NCBI RefSeq assembly: GCF_011397635.1
Contig: NC_064770.1
Location: forward strand, 31,023,098-31,087,097
Length of the DNA stretch: 64,000 nt
Direction: 5' to 3'
From: Epinephelus fuscoguttatus
Lineage: Eukaryota; Chordata; Actinopteri; Perciformes; Serranidae
This document shows positions 62,529-64,000 of this stretch, piece by piece (within the stretch, counting starts at the first letter, position 1; the number at the start of each line of letters is the position of its first letter). The translations under genes were made by a program, and so were the position numbers. The notes beneath the pieces are model-generated. The model made no database searches, was not told where the DNA came from, and worked only from the letters and a program-made list of their open reading frames with translations.

Positions 62529-63778
62529 CACTATTGATTTTGTGTTATTTCATATCATTATCATTTGGTATTTATTTACTCAATTATTACACATTTAGCT
62601 TAAATAAATCTGGATTCATCGCCATGTCGTTGTCTGTGTATATCTCTTTTGAACAGGAACTAAGATCCCTGTATAGAGAATTCATAAACCAGATATTGAG
62701 ATTGATTCATTATTGATAAGCGTGCTAACGAATTAATAATTGGTTTACAGAGTTATTAATTTTATTAGTCGCTTTCCTCATTAGGAGGGTGGTGCCCCAA
62801 ACTTTATTACGCGTCCAAACATTCTCAAAAAGTTATTTCCCCTACACAAGTGAGGTGAAGCAGGACAACGCATCATGTCACACTGCAGGGAATGGCCTGA
62901 GAAACATGACAAAGAGCCAAAGGCATCAACCTGGCCTCTAAATTCCCCAGATCCCAATCGGGTGATTTTATCCAGTGGGTAGCCTGGCTCAAACCTGCCT
63001 TCTCAACACATAATGTCTCACCCTCTGCTGCTTCTCACCTGTAACTCTCCATTGGCGGCTCAGAGGGGTCTTTCTCCTCCACATCCCACGTTACAGACAG
63101 GCCAGGAGGGTTCTTGATGAGAGCCAGGCGCACCTTTGGTCTCTGGGGAATGTTGTATGAGGCTGCTTCCATGCTCAGGATGGAGGGGAAAGTGGTGGAG
63201 GGAAGAGGAGGGTACAGGTACTTGTCCTTAGGTTCAGAAAAGCAGGGAGGCAGTGGGGGTTAACATTAGTCGCAAACAGTCGAATGAATTACTACAGTGG
63301 GTTAGTTTGGGAGTGTGTATTACCTGCTCTGAGTCTGTGTACAGGGCTGTTACTAGGTTATTATCGACAGTTGAGAGACCTACGTTCACCCTCCCGGCCT
63401 TTGGTTCCTCACGCTGCTTGGACTCCTCAACATTGTTCTTTGTTTCCTGCTCATTTTCTGGCTCTTTCTTTATTGACGTGATGAGCCCCTGCATTACACA
63501 ACGTAACACTGTGAGTAAATAAAGGCACAACTCAAAATATTAACATTAACGATGAATTAACTCAAAAGGATAAGTGATGTAGGGTTTTAGCAAAAACTCC
63601 CAATTTTTTTTTTCATGTGCATGAGTAGCTTGTCATTTGCTACATGTTACATATTTATGCGTGGCATGTTTCGAAGAGGATGTAATAAAAAAATGAAGCA
63701 TCCTACCTCACAGTCAGGAGAGCCGTCAGGGGTAAGAACCGGATGAGGCAGCTCCTCACTTAAATCTGCTATGGCAGC
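58341..63778 (-). CDS. ATF7IP-like chromatin cofactor, C-terminal four coding exons (5' part beyond window)
   Basis: Exons, minus strand: 63778-63707 (72 nt), 63488-63324 (165), 63226-63039 (188), 58551-58341 (211), all GT-AG and in frame, giving 211 residues and a TAG stop. The last about 105 residues form a fibronectin III domain: [21 protein letters not shown], then [18 protein letters not shown] and [11 protein letters not shown]. This resembles the C-terminal domain of ATF7IP/ATF7IP2, where LGEVKALPLPM and AKDIYGRFGPF occupy the same places. ATF7IP binds SETDB1 and MBD1 and supports H3K9 methylation in the nucleus; the FNIII end mediates partner binding. Which paralogue this is cannot be told here. 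The second exon carries an IKKEPE sumoylation-type motif. The 63778 acceptor has a weak pyrimidine tract. Confidence 0.8.
59288..59460 (+). mobile_element. tRNA-derived SINE in the ATF7IP-like intron
   Basis: The head reads TATCTCAGTGGATAGAGCAGGC (A box) and cacgggttagcttcc (decayed B box), followed by tgtggccctttgctcc and a cattaaagccc tail typical of fish SINEs. Antisense to the host gene. Confidence 0.8.
59650..60510. repeat. Candidate interspersed element with GTGTTGCCA inverted ends
   Basis: Left cgtgttgccaagtccg and inverted right agtgttgccagatctcg. Internal blocks recur (gttgcttatttgggcttg, gttgcttatttgtctcg). Class unknown. Confidence 0.35.
61795..62085 (+). mobile_element. Probable solo LTR of a retroelement
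   Basis: Begins TGTAACAGGG and ends TTTTGACA. A TATA box (TATAAAAA, 61913-61920) is followed 87 nt later by AATAAA (62007-62012) and a GT/T-rich region, the usual U3-R-U5 order. No second LTR or internal genes are seen and the target duplication is not evident. Boundaries are approximate. Confidence 0.45.
62492..62524. repeat. (AT)n microsatellite
   Basis: About 16 AT units in the ATF7IP-like intron. Confidence 0.95.
62855..62962 (+). pseudogene. Tc1 transposase scrap
   Basis: Codes [15 protein letters not shown] and, after a frameshift, [10 protein letters not shown], matching the second and third catalytic regions of Tc1 transposases. It is from a different subfamily than the 32-kb copy and is only about 110 bp. 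Confidence 0.75.
63039..63226 (-). other. ATF7IP-like penultimate coding exon: proline-rich linker and FNIII first half
   Basis: Codes [15 protein letters not shown] followed by the first FNIII strands (KVRLALI, LSVTWDV). It starts in phase 0 after AAG and ends in phase 2 (TACAG|gtgag). The acidic [13 protein letters not shown] loop follows strand B. Confidence 0.8.
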
Positions 63779-64000
63779 CTTCAAAACTTAACAGGGATTA
63801 TGTGCAATGACAAGTAGCAGGGGAAGGGACAGGGAAGAGTAGAAATAAAGGATGTGGTTATTAATTCATGTGCTCACTGACTCATATTATTTAATTTGGG
63901 TCATTATAGCAGCTTATCGTGTCAGTTTTTCTCACTGCGTGGTGAGATGATGTCACCAGAAGCTGTATTAGACAGTTTAAACTTTCAGCTATTCAAACAT

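Noticed and set aside
1..64000. CRISPR arrays, operons, ribosome binding sites, riboswitches
   Set aside because: None seen, and not expected in this eukaryotic sequence; the regular repeats found are micro- and minisatellites without spacers.

Overview
The window looks like nuclear DNA of a ray-finned (teleost) fish. The evidence is vertebrate-type split genes, a fish-specific FISNA-NACHT immune receptor ending in a B30.2 domain, tRNA-derived SINEs, Tc1, hAT and Harbinger remnants, LINE tails and many long (CA)n arrays. Nothing bacterial or viral-genomic is seen. Most of the sequence is repeat-rich non-coding DNA. I support two multi-exon genes, both on the minus strand, plus one doubtful single-exon ORF.

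Main gene (39452-49850, minus): an NLR-type cytosolic immune sensor. Splicing by hand gives 11 coding exons that join in frame with no internal stop: 3879 nt, 1292 residues. Order: MGSQCS amino terminus (a myristoylation/palmitoylation-type signal) and acidic linker, CARD, FISNA plus NACHT with Walker A and B motifs, five leucine-rich-repeat exons (four of them exactly 174 nt), a 50-nt linker exon, and a complete PRY/SPRY (B30.2) exon. The predicted protein couples a CARD signalling head to a NACHT switch and two recognition modules, with a possible lipid anchor. Intron 3 carries a hAT-like transposon with its target duplication. The last intron carries two foldback DNA elements and a LINE scrap.

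Second gene (58341-63778, minus, continuing past the window end): the last four coding exons, 211 residues, of an ATF7IP-like chromatin cofactor. It ends in the family's carboxy-terminal fibronectin III domain, which is split by a 4.5-kb intron full of repeats (SINE, probable solo LTR, Tc1 scrap, AT repeat). I see no functional link between the two genes beyond adjacency and shared strand.

Layout. 1-39 kb: gene-poor, with a minisatellite (2.27-2.94 kb), Harbinger-like remnant (5.5-6.2), foldbacks (8.4-9.2), SINEs (4.9, 10.8, 14.2, 34.8), a repeat holding palindromic hormone-receptor-like sites (13.2-13.6), a 56-bp VNTR (14.6-15.4), LINE scraps, a (GT)n cluster (21.6-22.1), a hAT-like element with perfect 8-bp duplication (23.0-23.6), a broken Tc1 transposase (32.0-32.8) and an RTE-like LINE tail (36.3-36.7). 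39.4-49.9 kb: NLR gene. 49.9-58.3 kb: intergenic, with a large foldback (54.3-54.9). 58.3-64 kb: ATF7IP-like gene.
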